Below are positions 49,248 to 56,753 of a stretch of 64,000 nt of DNA, piece by piece (positions within the stretch are counted from its first letter, which is position 1; each line of letters starts with the position of its first letter). The stretch spans positions 9,068,001 to 9,132,000 of the forward strand of contig NZ_CP085173.1 of NCBI RefSeq assembly GCF_020616555.1, given 5' to 3'. The translations under genes were made by a program, and so were the position numbers. The notes below the pieces were generated by a model, which was not told where the DNA came from, searched no databases, and was given only the letters and a program-made list of their open reading frames with translations. This DNA comes from Streptomyces longhuiensis. Its GTDB lineage: Bacteria > Actinomycetota > Actinomycetes > Streptomycetales > Streptomycetaceae.

Positions 49248-49940
49248 ATGTCCACCACCGAGAACGCCCTGCCGTCCGTCGTCGACGCGGCCACCTGGCA
49301 GAAGGAGCTGGCGGCGCTGCGCGTCCGGGAGAAGGCCGCCACCCGGGAGCTCGACGCCATCGCCGCCCAGCGCCGCCGGCTGCCGATGGTCGAGATGCCC
49401 GACTACGTACTGGAGGGCGAGGACGGCCCGGTCCGCCTCGCGGAGATCTTCGGCGACCACTCGCAGCTGATCGTCTACAACCACATGTGGTTCGAGGACG
49501 CTGAGTGGCAGTGCAGCGGCTGCACCGGTTTCACGACCCAGTTCACCCGGCTCATGGGCGTGGAGAAGTTCGACGCCCGGTTCGTGATCGTCACCCAGGG
49601 ACCGATCGACGAGGCGCTCGCCTACAAGCGCAAGGTCGGGAACGCGATGACGTGGTACTCGACGGCGAACAGCTCGTTCGGCAGCGACGTCGGCGCCCCG
49701 CCGAACGCCGGATTCGCGGTCAACGTGTTCCTGCGCGACGGCGACAAGGTGTACCGGACCTGGCACACCGACGGCCGCGGCGTCGAGCAGTTGAGCCATC
49801 TGTTCGGCCTGGCCGACCTGCTGCCGTACGGCCGCCAGGAGGAGTGGCAGGACTCGCCGGAGGGCTGGCCGCAGCAGCCGACGGGCAGCCGGTGGGCGCA
49901 GTCGAAGGAGATCGCGGCGGCGTACGGCGAGAACAGCTGA
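49248..49940 (+). CDS. DUF899 family thioredoxin-like protein
   Basis: A 230-residue protein of the DUF899 group, distant thioredoxin-fold proteins. It has the long N-terminal helix (VVDAATWQKELAALRVREKAATRELDAIAAQRRRLP), MVEMPDYVLEGEDGPVRLAEIFGDHSQLIVYNHMWF, and ECSGC-like WQCSGCTGF in the redox position. The rest (MTWYSTANSSFGSD, AVNVFLRDGDKVYRTWHTDGRGVEQL) is typical. The two Cys suggest a thiol role; no activity is established that I know of. CGGAGGCACC precedes ATG 49248. Confidence 0.9.
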   Translation: MSTTENALPSVVDAATWQKELAALRVREKAATRELDAIAAQRRRLPMVEMPDYVLEGEDGPVRLAEIFGDHSQLIVYNHMWFEDAEWQCSGCTGFTTQFTRLMGVEKFDARFVIVTQGPIDEALAYKRKVGNAMTWYSTANSSFGSDVGAPPNAGFAVNVFLRDGDKVYRTWHTDGRGVEQLSHLFGLADLLPYGRQEEWQDSPEGWPQQPTGSRWAQSKEIAAAYGENS

Positions 49941-50273
49941 CCTCACGCATCCGTGGTGTCCGCGTATGCGCTCAGCTGATACCCGCACCGCAGTCCGCGC
50001 GGATGACGGCGCGCGTGGCCGGGGAGTCGTCACCATGTTGGATGCCCGCGACCTCGACTGCGATCGTGAGCCGGTAGTTGTGTAGGTGCACGTGCCGACC
50101 CGTCCGCGGTGTGGCGCCGCCGCGGTCGGGCCGGAGTGTGCGCCGTAGCCGCTGCCCCGGACGGACTCGGGGTCCCTTCATCGGGTGCGGCGCCGACATC
50201 ACCGATCGTCACGCGCAGGGATCCGCCGGGCAGTTCCTCCGCCCCGCCGGACGATCTTTGTCCGGATCTGGTA

Positions 50274-50314
50274 CGCCGTATCCCGCCGGGGTCAGGTCCC
50301 GGCGGGATACGGCG
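50274..50314. terminator. Perfect 17-bp hairpin
   Basis: The 17 bases 50274-50290 are fully complementary to 50298-50314, with loop GTCAGGT. No T-run follows, as is usual for strong G+C-rich actinomycete terminators. It insulates the DUF3592 promoter. Confidence 0.75.
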
Positions 50315-50360
50315 ACATGAACGACGTGGGGCGGGTGAGCAGCGGTCTTTGCACTTGGGA

Positions 50361-50390
50361 TAGCGTCCTCTCACTCCGGACGAGTGAGAG
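50361..50390 (+). promoter_or_regulatory. -10 box plus inverted repeat ahead of the DUF3592 gene
   Basis: TAGCGT (50361-50366) matches the HrdB -10 consensus. CTCTCACTC (50368-50376) and GAGTGAGAG (50382-50390) then form a perfect inverted repeat with spacer CGGAC. The right arm runs into the ribosome-binding site (GAGAGGGA), so the repeat is either an operator at the transcription start or a hairpin that limits translation. Confidence 0.5.
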
Positions 50391-50397
50391 GGACGTT

Positions 50398-50910
50398 GTG
50401 CAGGTTCAGGTACGTGGGCGGCGGAGTGCCGGCTGGTGGATCACGTTCGGGATCATCGCCTTCGGAACACTGTTCTTCGCCGTCGGGGCGATCGTGGGCG
50501 GGGTGTCGATCTCGTTCGTGATGGATGCGGAGCGTGCCAAGGGAACCGTGGTGTACCTGGAGTGGGAGGGCGGCAGCCAGGTCAGCTCGTCCAGCAAGTC
50601 ACGGCACAGCAGCGGGCCCACGGCTCACCCGGTGGTCGAGTTCAAGCCCGCGGGCGGAGAGCTGACGACATTCCGGAGCTCAATGGGTTCCAACCCACCG
50701 GCGTACGACACGGGGGAGCGGGTCGACGTCCTGTACCGCGCCGATGACCCGGAGGACGCGAAGATCGACGGGTTTGTCTCGCTGTGGCTGATTCCGCTGA
50801 TCTTCTGCGGGATCGGACTGCTGATCGCGGGCATCGGAACGGCCATTGCGATCGCGACGCGGCGGCGCTCCCGCCGCGCCCACAGCGGATCCGGAACCGC
50901 GCGGCCCTGA
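50398..50910 (+). CDS. DUF3592 membrane protein
   Basis: A 170-residue protein with two membrane helices: WWITFGIIAFGTLFFAVGAIVGGVSISFV near the start and LWLIPLIFCGIGLLIAGIGTAIAIA near the end. Between them lies a DUF3592-type extracytoplasmic domain (ERAKGTVVYLEWEGG, HPVVEFKPAGGELTTFRSSMGSNPPAYDTGERVDVLYRADDPEDA). The family is widespread and uncharacterised. GTG 50398 has GAGAGGGA four bases upstream. It is convergent with the GDT1-family gene. Confidence 0.85.
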   Translation: MQVQVRGRRSAGWWITFGIIAFGTLFFAVGAIVGGVSISFVMDAERAKGTVVYLEWEGGSQVSSSSKSRHSSGPTAHPVVEFKPAGGELTTFRSSMGSNPPAYDTGERVDVLYRADDPEDAKIDGFVSLWLIPLIFCGIGLLIAGIGTAIAIATRRRSRRAHSGSGTARP

Positions 50911-50936
50911 GTCCGCCAGGCGCTCACGCCGCGGGG

Positions 50937-51518
50937 TCAGGTGGTGAAGGCTTCGATCAGGGTCCAGATGGCGAGTCCGGCCATGCACGCGGCACCGATG
51001 CGCTGCACGGTCTTGAGAGGGACACGCTTGGCGATGAAGCGGCCGACCAGCAGGGCGAGGGCGGAGACCGACATCAGCGCGAGTGCCGAGCCGAGGGCGG
51101 TGGGCAGCCAAGGGTTGGTGGCGGCCAGGTTGGCGGTGGTGATCTGCGTGAGGTCGCCCCATTCGCTGATGAAGACGGCCATGAAGGCGGTGGTGTAGAC
51201 GGGCCAGAAACCGGTGACGGTCTTGGCGGCGCCTTCCTCGTCGTCCTCGTCGCCGCCGCGCAGCAGGACGACGGCGCCGAAGGCGAACAGAGCGGCGGAG
51301 ACGAGCTTGACGGCCATGCCCGGAAGCAGGCTGAGCAGGCTGCCCGCGCCGATGGCGATCGCCACATGCACGATGAAGGCGGTGGAGGTTCCGAACCACA
51401 CGTACAGCGGCCGCATCCGGGTGCCCATGGCCAGCGAGGCGAACATGGTCTTGTCGGGCAGTTCCGCGAGGAAGATCAGCCCGAAGGCGGTGAGGAACGC
51501 CAGGGGGTCGAAGGTCAT
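50937..51518 (-). CDS. GDT1/TMEM165 (UPF0016) family, putative Mn2+ exporter
   Basis: A 193-residue membrane protein with six helices in two homologous halves. Each half carries the acidic E-x-G-D-like motif: LIFLAELPDKTMFASLAMG and AVFISEWGDLTQITTANLAA. GDT1-family proteins export Mn2+ or Ca2+, and the bacterial ones often protect from manganese. A yybP-ykoY riboswitch lies about 105 bases upstream on the same strand, which supports Mn2+ as substrate. ATG 51518 is preceded by GCAAGG. Confidence 0.92.
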   Translation of the reverse strand: MTFDPLAFLTAFGLIFLAELPDKTMFASLAMGTRMRPLYVWFGTSTAFIVHVAIAIGAGSLLSLLPGMAVKLVSAALFAFGAVVLLRGGDEDDEEGAAKTVTGFWPVYTTAFMAVFISEWGDLTQITTANLAATNPWLPTALGSALALMSVSALALLVGRFIAKRVPLKTVQRIGAACMAGLAIWTLIEAFTT

Positions 51519-51604
51519 GGCCTTGCTTTCTGCTGGGGCCGGGCCGTCAGCTCATCGGCACCCAGGGGGCGACGGGAGAACCACTCGGCCCGGCACGACG
51601 GAAC

Positions 51605-51625
51605 GGCCCACACCTGAGTGGGGCC
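51605..51625 (-). promoter_or_regulatory. Expression-platform hairpin of the riboswitch
   Basis: On the minus strand GGCCCCAC and GTGGGCC pair around TCAG with one bulge. The stem touches the 3' strand of the aptamer's P1 helix, so the two cannot both form fully. No T-run follows, so it could act by Rho-type or translational control. Confidence 0.45.
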
Positions 51626-51756
51626 GGATCATGCCTTGGCCGAAGGTCTCGTCCGCCCCCGCACAGTGTGCGGGAGCCCGGTGGCCGGGGTGCTCTGGAG
51701 CACCCAGCGTGTCGACCAGCGGTTCTCGGGACTACTCCCCTTCGCTGTGATCCAGG
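51624..51756 (-). ncRNA. yybP-ykoY (manganese) riboswitch aptamer
   Basis: Read on the minus strand, P1 is formed by CCTGGATCA (51756-51748) and TGATCCGG (51631-51624). The first loop reads GAAGGGGAGTAG, the hallmark of this riboswitch, then GGTCGACACGCTGG follows. The second conserved loop is GGACGAGACCTTCGGCCAAGGC-like, matching the C-x-GAGACC-UU(U)GCC consensus. In known examples these two loops dock and bind Mn2+ at the junction, turning on manganese export genes. The gene downstream is a GDT1-family exporter, a recurrent partner. A covariance-model hit would settle the call. Confidence 0.87.
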
Positions 51757-52057
51757 CTAACAGGTGGTGTTCTGACCACGTGGTGGCCGGATCGCGGACC
51801 GGGGCGGGGTGAGCGGTCCGCGCGCACTCACCATGGCGCCCGCGGGCGGCAGTTGGGGGCGTCATGGACATCGGCGCTCGCGCGGGGGAGGGGCTGATGG
51901 CTGCCGATGAGGGCAACTGCACGGCACTTGTGCGAGGTGATGCAGGTGACGAAGGGAACGCGTGTGACACAGCGAGTGGAGGCTGAGCTGGATGGCGCGC
52001 GCAGCACGGAACGAAGCCCGCGCCGGACAGGTCGTGGTCCGCATCGCCCGCCACGAC
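51757..52057. other. Gene-free stretch
   Basis: About 300 bases upstream of the riboswitch and downstream of the discoidin-protein gene. It must contain the promoter of the riboswitch transcript on the minus strand; no clear hexamers are visible. Short frames on both strands lack ribosome-binding sites. No further structure is seen before the terminator at 52058. Confidence 0.45.
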
Positions 52058-52093
52058 GAGGGACCCCGGCCACCTGAGCGGCCGGGGTCCCTC
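52058..52093. terminator. Perfect 14-bp hairpin
   Basis: GAGGGACCCCGGCC (52058-52071) pairs with GGCCGGGGTCCCTC (52080-52093) around ACCTGAGC, 21 bases beyond the stop of the discoidin-domain gene on the minus strand. Confidence 0.8.
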
Positions 52094-52113
52094 ACGATGC
52101 GATCCCTACGGGC

Positions 52114-55100
52114 TCAGCTTCGCACGGAGAGCCGTGCGATCCGGGCGTCGGCGGACAGTCGTCCGTCGACCTGTACCGCGACGTATCGCGCGGACGTGTC
52201 GAGGATGAGCTCCCGGTTGCGGCCGCGCCCGTCGACCCGGCCCGCGCTTCGGTAATCGACACCGTCGTCGCTGACCTCCACTCCGAGGGCGGGCGCACCG
52301 CCGGCCGTCCAGGACACCTCGACCGAGCGCACCGGCAGCCGCGCGCCCAGATCGACGACCATGCGTCCGTCGGGGCCGGGCCGCCACGCCGTCGCCGGAT
52401 CACCGTCCACCGCGGCAGCCGGGTCCGACATGCCCGCGGGCAACGGACTGGTCGGGAACACGGTGCGGCCGAGCGCGAGGTCGTCGAGGGGGAAGGCGGC
52501 CGCGCCGTGCAGACGGAGGGTCGTCTCACGGCCACGCGACACGACGGCGACCTCGCTGCGCTGCTGTCCCTCCACCCGGACGCGGCAGGCGGCGCCGGAC
52601 AGCCGCACCGTGGCCCCGTCCGTGACCTGCACGCGCAGCCCAGTGGGCAGTCGGGTCGCCCCCGACACAGGAGTCACCGTGAACCGGGGTGCGAGCAACA
52701 AGGCCTCGGCCGACAGGAGTTCGGCCCGGTAGGACGTCCCGTCGTCAGTCAGTGTCTGGTCCCCCTGGAACACCACGCGACCTGCACCGGACTGCGGCAC
52801 GTCCACCGTCGTCGTGACGGCGTCGCCCGACAGGTTGAACAGGCTCAGGTGCTCCTCCGTGAACGCCACCTGGACCGCCTTGTTCCCAGCCGCGGGTGAG
52901 GCCTTCCGCGCGAGCGCGCGCAGCGTCTTGCCCGACGCGCGTGGATACCCCTCGACCACCACGGGCGCCGCGGGGCCGTCGGCCGCCAGGATCGTGTCGC
53001 CGTACACCGCGATCGGGTGGTCCGAGCCGCGCACGACAAGTCCGGCCCGCCCGTCGACGTCGAGCCAGCCGCCCCGGCTGCTCACCTCGGGAACCGGCCA
53101 GGCCGCCAGGTCCTCCCAGCGCTCGCCGTCGGTCGAACCCTGGATGCGGTAGGCGCGCCCGGCCGCCGCTTCCCAGCGCAGCGTGACGCGGTCGACCTCG
53201 TGCGCGGCGCCCAGGTCCACGGACAACCAGCTGTCGGCGCGCGGACGTTCGGCCTTCGCCACCGCCCATCGCGTCGCCAGGTCGCCGTCGAAGGCCAGCT
53301 CCGGGCCCTTGCCCGGATCGTACGAGGACGTGGTGGCCTTCCCGCCGCGCGCGAGGTCGGAGCCGTCCGCCCCGTCGCGGACCTCGAACGCGTACAGCGA
53401 GTATCCGTATGTCGGGTCGGGGCGCACGCCGAGCATTCGGATGTGTCGCACAGTGGTGCGCGGGAAGCCCACCTCGTCGACGCGCGCCGTTGCCGTGGGT
53501 GACGTACCCGCATCCTGCGCACGCACGGAGACCTCTCCCTCCTCGAAGCGGTACGTACGTGCGCCGTCGAGGCCGGCCATCCCCGGCATGGTGAGGTTGT
53601 GCACCTCGAGATGCCCCTCCCCGGCGGCCGTTCCGGAGGTCGCGTAGACGACCCCGCCCGTCGGCAGCGTCGTGAAGCCCGCGTAACCGGTGTCAAGGCG
53701 CAACACGGTGGCAGTGCCGTCGAAGCCGTCGCGCAGCGACGTGTACAGCCGGACCGCGCGCTGCCCGACCTTGCCCGTCGTCGCGGGCAGGAACATCGGC
53801 GTGCCACCGCTGAGCTTGAACAGCCAGTCGTCATGGCCCGGTTGCCAGGGGAACTTCACAAAGCCGGACTTGCTGACGGCGCCCGCCCACGCGGCCCGCG
53901 TCTGGTGCGAGACAAGTCCCGGCCCCGTGCCGAAGTCCGCCACTCCCGACGCCTGGGCGAAGAGCTCGTCCTCGGACAGTGGACGAACCCGGTGGCCGTT
54001 CGCAGCCGCCCACACGTGCAGCAGATAACTGATGGCCACCTCGGCCCGGGCCTCCGGCTCGTATTTCGGCTCACCGGAGAACTTCGCCAGACGGTACTCG
54101 GGCGGATACTTCTGGTACGCCTCCAACCGCTCGGCCAGCGCCAGTTCGGCTCGTGCCGCCGCCCGGTCACCGGCCACCTGGGCCAGGAACGCGAGGGGGA
54201 TCACGTCCCTGCCGTACAGATGCTCGCGGTCGTTGACCATCGGCATCAACGGCTCGCCGGCGTCACTCATCACGCCCAGCAAGGTGCGCCACAGAGGCAG
54301 CGCGTTGGGTTGCGCGGTCAGTACCTGCGGCAGCGGCTGCCCGGCGGCCAGGAAGTGCGCCGCGTTGCGGCCCGACGTGCGCCACAACTCCTCCTGGTAG
54401 TGCGGGCCGAAGGAGCCGTGGTTCTCGACGATGAACGTGTCGTACAGATTCCGGGCCGTGTTGCGGGAGACTGCAACGCCGTCGACGAGCGCTGGATTCG
54501 CCAGGTCGGCGGGCGGAAGCCCGGCCTCGTTGCGCGACCAGGTGCCGTAGGCGGACTCCCAGTCCGGGCGGCGCGCGTCGCCGGGCGCCCACGCGAGGGC
54601 GGGTGCGAGGGTCTGCGAGTACAGGCCCATCTCCTCCAGCTTCGTGTCGCCCACGTGGCCGCCCTGCAGACCGTTCGGCGTCCAGTCGCCCGAGTCCGGG
54701 TCGTCACCCGTGCCCAGCTTCGTGGTGTAGGCGGCCTGTTCACGAACGATGGTGTCGACGTTCGCGCGCGTCGTGCTGTCGAGGTCGTCCCAGAGCAACC
54801 GCGCGGCAAGGACGAAGTACGACTGGAATGTGGTGTCGAAGAACAGCTTGCGGCCCCACTGGGTCCCGCCCGTGAGCCGGTTGGACGCCGCGAAGTGCCG
54901 GATGGTGGCGAGCGTGCGCGCCTTGAGGGTCTCGCGGTCGATACCGGCGGGCCCGCTGTCGTACGTGCCGTGGGTGAGGAGCACCGCATGGCCGAGGACG
55001 ACGGCGAAACCGAAGTCCTTGTCCGTGTAATAGCCCCGCGCCTCGTCCCACTGTGTCTCGGACCAGTGGGTGTGCTGGAGGAGAACGCGGTGGTACGTGG

Positions 55101-55266
55101 CGGCTATCTCGTCCGGGGGAGAGGCGGAGTCAGCAGGTCCGGCGGAACTTCCCAGCGCCTGTGCGGAGTTCATGCCGACGACGGAGGGCAGGGCGGCCAG
55201 GGCGCCCGTCAAGCCGAGGAGTTGCAGGAATCTCCGGCGGTCGACCTGCTGGGGGTGGTGCGACAT
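52114..55266 (-). CDS. Tat-exported discoidin-domain protein, possible polysaccharide-degrading enzyme
   Basis: A 1050-residue secreted protein. A twin-Arg signal peptide (DRRRFLQLLGLTGALAALPS) opens it. Residues about 55-560 look like an alpha-helical toroid followed by a beta-rich part, as in polysaccharide lyases and related hydrolases (THWSETQWDEARGYYTDKD, WTPNGLQGGHVGDTKLEEMG, VENHGSFGPHYQEELWRTSG). Two F5/8 type C (discoidin) modules follow: one near 640-760 (GGKATTSSYDPGKGPELAFDGDLATRW) and one near 930-1050 (AAAVDGDPATAWRPGPDG). It probably binds and cuts an extracellular glycan. A LacI-type operator lies 19 bases ahead of ATG 55266, consistent with sugar induction. The catalytic family is not certain. 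Confidence 0.82.
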   Translation of the reverse strand: MSHHPQQVDRRRFLQLLGLTGALAALPSVVGMNSAQALGSSAGPADSASPPDEIAATYHRVLLQHTHWSETQWDEARGYYTDKDFGFAVVLGHAVLLTHGTYDSGPAGIDRETLKARTLATIRHFAASNRLTGGTQWGRKLFFDTTFQSYFVLAARLLWDDLDSTTRANVDTIVREQAAYTTKLGTGDDPDSGDWTPNGLQGGHVGDTKLEEMGLYSQTLAPALAWAPGDARRPDWESAYGTWSRNEAGLPPADLANPALVDGVAVSRNTARNLYDTFIVENHGSFGPHYQEELWRTSGRNAAHFLAAGQPLPQVLTAQPNALPLWRTLLGVMSDAGEPLMPMVNDREHLYGRDVIPLAFLAQVAGDRAAARAELALAERLEAYQKYPPEYRLAKFSGEPKYEPEARAEVAISYLLHVWAAANGHRVRPLSEDELFAQASGVADFGTGPGLVSHQTRAAWAGAVSKSGFVKFPWQPGHDDWLFKLSGGTPMFLPATTGKVGQRAVRLYTSLRDGFDGTATVLRLDTGYAGFTTLPTGGVVYATSGTAAGEGHLEVHNLTMPGMAGLDGARTYRFEEGEVSVRAQDAGTSPTATARVDEVGFPRTTVRHIRMLGVRPDPTYGYSLYAFEVRDGADGSDLARGGKATTSSYDPGKGPELAFDGDLATRWAVAKAERPRADSWLSVDLGAAHEVDRVTLRWEAAAGRAYRIQGSTDGERWEDLAAWPVPEVSSRGGWLDVDGRAGLVVRGSDHPIAVYGDTILAADGPAAPVVVEGYPRASGKTLRALARKASPAAGNKAVQVAFTEEHLSLFNLSGDAVTTTVDVPQSGAGRVVFQGDQTLTDDGTSYRAELLSAEALLLAPRFTVTPVSGATRLPTGLRVQVTDGATVRLSGAACRVRVEGQQRSEVAVVSRGRETTLRLHGAAAFPLDDLALGRTVFPTSPLPAGMSDPAAAVDGDPATAWRPGPDGRMVVDLGARLPVRSVEVSWTAGGAPALGVEVSDDGVDYRSAGRVDGRGRNRELILDTSARYVAVQVDGRLSADARIARLSVRS

Positions 55267-55284
55267 GTGCGGGACCTTTCACAA

Positions 55285-55296
55285 GACAACGTTGTC
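55285..55296. promoter_or_regulatory. LacI-family operator
   Basis: GACAACGTTGTC is a perfect 12-base palindrome with the central CG typical of LacI-family sites. It sits 19 bases upstream of the discoidin-protein start and 84 bases from the divergent small ORF. No LacI gene lies in the window, so the regulator must act in trans. Confidence 0.65.
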
Positions 55297-55380
55297 AGGT
55301 GGGGGTGGCGCTCATTCTTCGGCCTGTCGCACGGAGCGTCAATGGGTGGGTTCCCGCCGGAGATCGAGGAGAGACGTGGT

Positions 55381-55470
55381 ATGCCGCCGGCAGTGGCGAC
55401 CTGGAGCCGGAGTGCGGACAACGACAACAGTGATTCGGTCGCCGTGCTGGTGTTCTCGTACGCCGTCTGA
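55381..55470 (+). CDS. 29-residue small peptide of unknown function
   Basis: A 29-residue frame from ATG 55381 to TGA 55468-55470. GAGGAGAG at 55366-55373 lies seven bases upstream, an excellent ribosome-binding site. Most third positions are G or C. The peptide has a polar middle (SADNDNSDS) and a hydrophobic, aromatic C-terminus (VAVLVFSYAV). It is divergent from the discoidin-domain gene with the LacI palindrome between them. It could be a regulatory leader peptide, a small secreted or membrane-binding peptide, or a RiPP precursor; no modifying enzyme is adjacent. Coding status is likely but unproven. Confidence 0.5.
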   Translation: MPPAVATWSRSADNDNSDSVAVLVFSYAV

Positions 55471-55526
55471 GGACTGAGGACTGAGGACTGAGGGGTCAGG
55501 GACGGGGGCTGAGGGACGGGGGCGGA
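55468..55526 (+). repeat. Short G-rich tandem repeats
   Basis: TGAGGAC occurs three times in a row from 55468, the first copy containing the stop of the small ORF. It is followed by two copies of GGGACGGGGGC (from about 55499 and 55513). This looks like replication slippage. Confidence 0.75.
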
Positions 55527-55601
55527 GCATCGCGGGCAGGACCGGCATCGGTGGTTCGGCTGGAAGGCGGCGACGCCGGATCGGCTGTGGGCAGCGCCTG
55601 T

Positions 55602-56465
55602 CTAGAGCACCGGCGGCCCGGCCTCGATGCGACGCAGCACCGGGGGCAGACGATCGAGGTCGGGGCCCGTCTCGACCTGTCGCTCGTCCCACCAGGTGGC
55701 GCCGGCATCGCGCAGCGGACCGATCACGTTCCCGGCTTTGGCCGCGTCCAGGGGTGTGGCACCGCCCAGTACGAACTCAAAGGGGCGTTCGCCCTCGTCG
55801 GTACGGTGTTTGCGCACGTAGTCGACCAGTTCCCGCACCTCTGCCGCATCCGGCACATGCCCGTGCCGGGCCGTCTCGAACAGCGGCACCGCGCCGTCCC
55901 ACCTCGCTGCCCGCCGCATGGGTGCACGGCGCGGCCAGAACCCGCCGATCCACACCGGTGGGCGAGGCTGCTGCACGGTGGCGGGCAGCATCGCCACGTC
56001 CCGGACCTCGTAGTGCCGGCCGTGGTGGTCCACCCGTTCGCCGGACCACATGCAGCCCAACAGCTCCAGTCCCTCGTCCAGGCGCTCGGCGAGGACGCGC
56101 GGCTCGGCGGCGTCGCCGAAGCTGCGGTACTCGTCCTCGACCGGACCGCCCAGTCCCGCGGCAAAGGTCACCCTGCCGCCGCTCAGCTGATCCAAGGTGG
56201 CCACCTGACGGGCGAGTTGCTGCGGCCGGTAACGGGGGACCGGCGTCAGCAGGGTGCCCAGCCGGATCCGCGAGGTGGCCAGCGCGGCGGCGGTCAGCAG
56301 CATCCAGGGGTCCCCGAAGGGACGCCCCTGGTGCCGTCGGTGCAGGACGTGATCCCACACGAAGAGCCCGTCCCAGCCCGCCTGTTCGGCGGCGGCCGCT
56401 GCGGTGGCGACGTTACGAGGGTCGGCGAAGTCGCCGAAATTCGGGATGTTGACGGAGAAGCGCAT
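55602..56465 (-). CDS. LLM class flavin-dependent oxidoreductase
   Basis: A 287-residue luciferase-like monooxygenase. It opens MRFSVNIPNFGDFADPRNVA, has EQAGWDGLFVWDHVL and TSRIRLGTLLTPVPRYRPQQLARQVATLDQLSGGRVTFAAGLG, the core barrel strands, and later PPVWIGGFWPRRAPMRRAARWDG. It binds FMN or F420; the actinomycete setting makes either possible. The natural substrate is unknown. It stands alone between the small ORF and the SDR gene, and the 288 bases upstream (56466-56753) hold no convincing gene. Confidence 0.9.
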   Translation of the reverse strand: MRFSVNIPNFGDFADPRNVATAAAAAEQAGWDGLFVWDHVLHRRHQGRPFGDPWMLLTAAALATSRIRLGTLLTPVPRYRPQQLARQVATLDQLSGGRVTFAAGLGGPVEDEYRSFGDAAEPRVLAERLDEGLELLGCMWSGERVDHHGRHYEVRDVAMLPATVQQPRPPVWIGGFWPRRAPMRRAARWDGAVPLFETARHGHVPDAAEVRELVDYVRKHRTDEGERPFEFVLGGATPLDAAKAGNVIGPLRDAGATWWDERQVETGPDLDRLPPVLRRIEAGPPVL

Positions 56466-56753
56466 CCGAGCAGGATGCGCAGCGCGCTGGGAAGGCGCAA
56501 TCGAATTCGCATCATGGCAACTCAGTACCGGACGCTGCGGCGCCGTTGTCCCGGTTGTACCTGCGCGGTTCTGCGGCGGTCCGGTTTCGTGGACGCCTGG
56601 TGTTCGGGGTCGAAGGTGCGACGTTGGGCGACCGTCCCTGGGTGAGGGCGCCTGTGGTGCCGTGGCGGCACAGGGGAGCGGACATTGCCCTGTTGCGCCA
56701 GTGGCTGGGCCGCCGTCCCGGCCTCAACCAGCCGTGACGCGTGCGCGAGCTCG

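Larger units (their letters stand above)
49941..50397. other. Gene-free stretch with terminator and promoter
   Basis: This 457-base stretch lies between the DUF899 and DUF3592 genes. Frames in it lack ribosome-binding sites and have irregular third-position use. A minus-strand frame (49972-50202) could be a decayed gene end. The second half holds the long hairpin at 50274-50314, a HrdB-like -10 (TAGCGT, 50361-50366) and an inverted repeat. Confidence 0.5.

Noticed and set aside
49972..50202. Minus-strand 76-codon frame ending after HNYRLTIAVEVAGIQHGDD
   Set aside because: The segment has a natural-looking composition but no ribosome-binding site, domain or suitable start. At best it is a decayed gene end.
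55468..55526. CRISPR-like array
   Set aside because: Units are only 7-11 bases with no spacers and no cas genes; this is simple slippage repeat.
56546..56737. 63-codon TTG-start frame in the gap between LLM oxidoreductase and SDR genes
   Set aside because: No ribosome-binding site, no recognisable domain, Arg/Gly-rich composition. It could be a gene remnant, but I cannot support it.
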